From an uncultured Clostridia bacterium (GTDB lineage: Bacteria > Bacillota > Clostridia > TANB77 > CAG-508), in contig CANQKB010000078.1 of the NCBI GenBank assembly GCA_947624405.1, positions 1-6,331 on the forward strand: a stretch of 6,331 nucleotides of DNA. The letters run 5' to 3'. Below are positions 6,285 to 6,331 of the stretch, in pieces. The position numbers were made by a program, and so were the translations under genes. A model generated the notes under the pieces. The model made no database searches. It saw nothing but the letters and a program-made list of their open reading frames with translations, and was not told the DNA's origin. The first letter of the stretch is position 1. Every line of letters begins with the position of its first letter.

Positions 6285-6331
6285 AACGCGTAAGCGACCA
6301 AACGAGCAAAGCGAGTGCGATTTGGAGCAAT
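6285..6331. repeat. GC-richer GCGA/CGAG repeat-like sequence, cut by the window edge
   Basis: This stretch stands out from the AT-rich surroundings. GCGA occurs at 6294-6297, 6311-6314 and 6317-6320. CGAG occurs at 6303-6306 and 6312-6315. AAGCGA occurs at 6292-6297 and 6309-6314, and GAGCAA at 6304-6309 and 6325-6330. An inverted pair CCAAA (6298-6302)/TTTGG (6321-6325) can close an 18-nt loop, with a further GC/GC pair outside (6294-6295 with 6327-6328). From memory it resembles short CGAG/GCGA-rich intergenic elements dispersed in clostridial genomes, but only one copy is visible here. It could instead be the start of a downstream gene's leader. Confidence 0.4.

Noticed and set aside
1..6331. 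CRISPR array, tRNA, rRNA, insertion sequence, toxin-antitoxin or defence genes
   Set aside because: No regularly spaced repeats, tRNA cloverleaf, transposase or unexplained long ORF was seen on either strand.

Overview
The window looks like a chromosomal segment from an AT-rich, low-GC Gram-positive bacterium, most likely a clostridial Firmicute. The reasons are strong A/T-ending codon bias, purine-rich Shine-Dalgarno sites, an intrinsic terminator with a long T-run, and protein sequences that read like Clostridia homologues. TGG encodes Trp and no internal TGA is needed, so the standard bacterial code fits. The genus cannot be fixed from sequence alone. All real genes are on the + strand.

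Layout: (1) 3-800 is rpsB (ribosomal protein S2) and 823-1704 is tsf (elongation factor Ts), 22 nt apart. They form the usual translation operon and end at a strong intrinsic terminator at 1707-1738. (2) After a 57-nt gap, 1796-2860 is carA, the glutaminase subunit of carbamoyl-phosphate synthetase. (3) A 152-nt gap (2861-3012) follows, unusually long between carA and carB. It carries a 12-bp bulged hairpin that ends just before the carB ribosome-binding site. (4) 3013-6213 is carB, the 1066-residue synthetase subunit. (5) 6214-6331 is non-coding: a plausible promoter for a gene beyond the window, then a GC-richer GCGA/CGAG-rich repeat-like stretch cut by the window edge.

How the genes work together: S2 and EF-Ts serve ribosome assembly and the EF-Tu cycle. 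CarA releases ammonia from glutamine and channels it to CarB, which uses bicarbonate and two ATP to make carbamoyl phosphate for pyrimidines and arginine. All four proteins are full length with their key residues present.

This is mainly a housekeeping region and I see no defence, mobile or otherwise exotic system. The points worth a second look are the structured carA-carB spacer, the position of carAB directly after tsf (where pyrH-frr is common), and the repeat-like sequence at the right edge.
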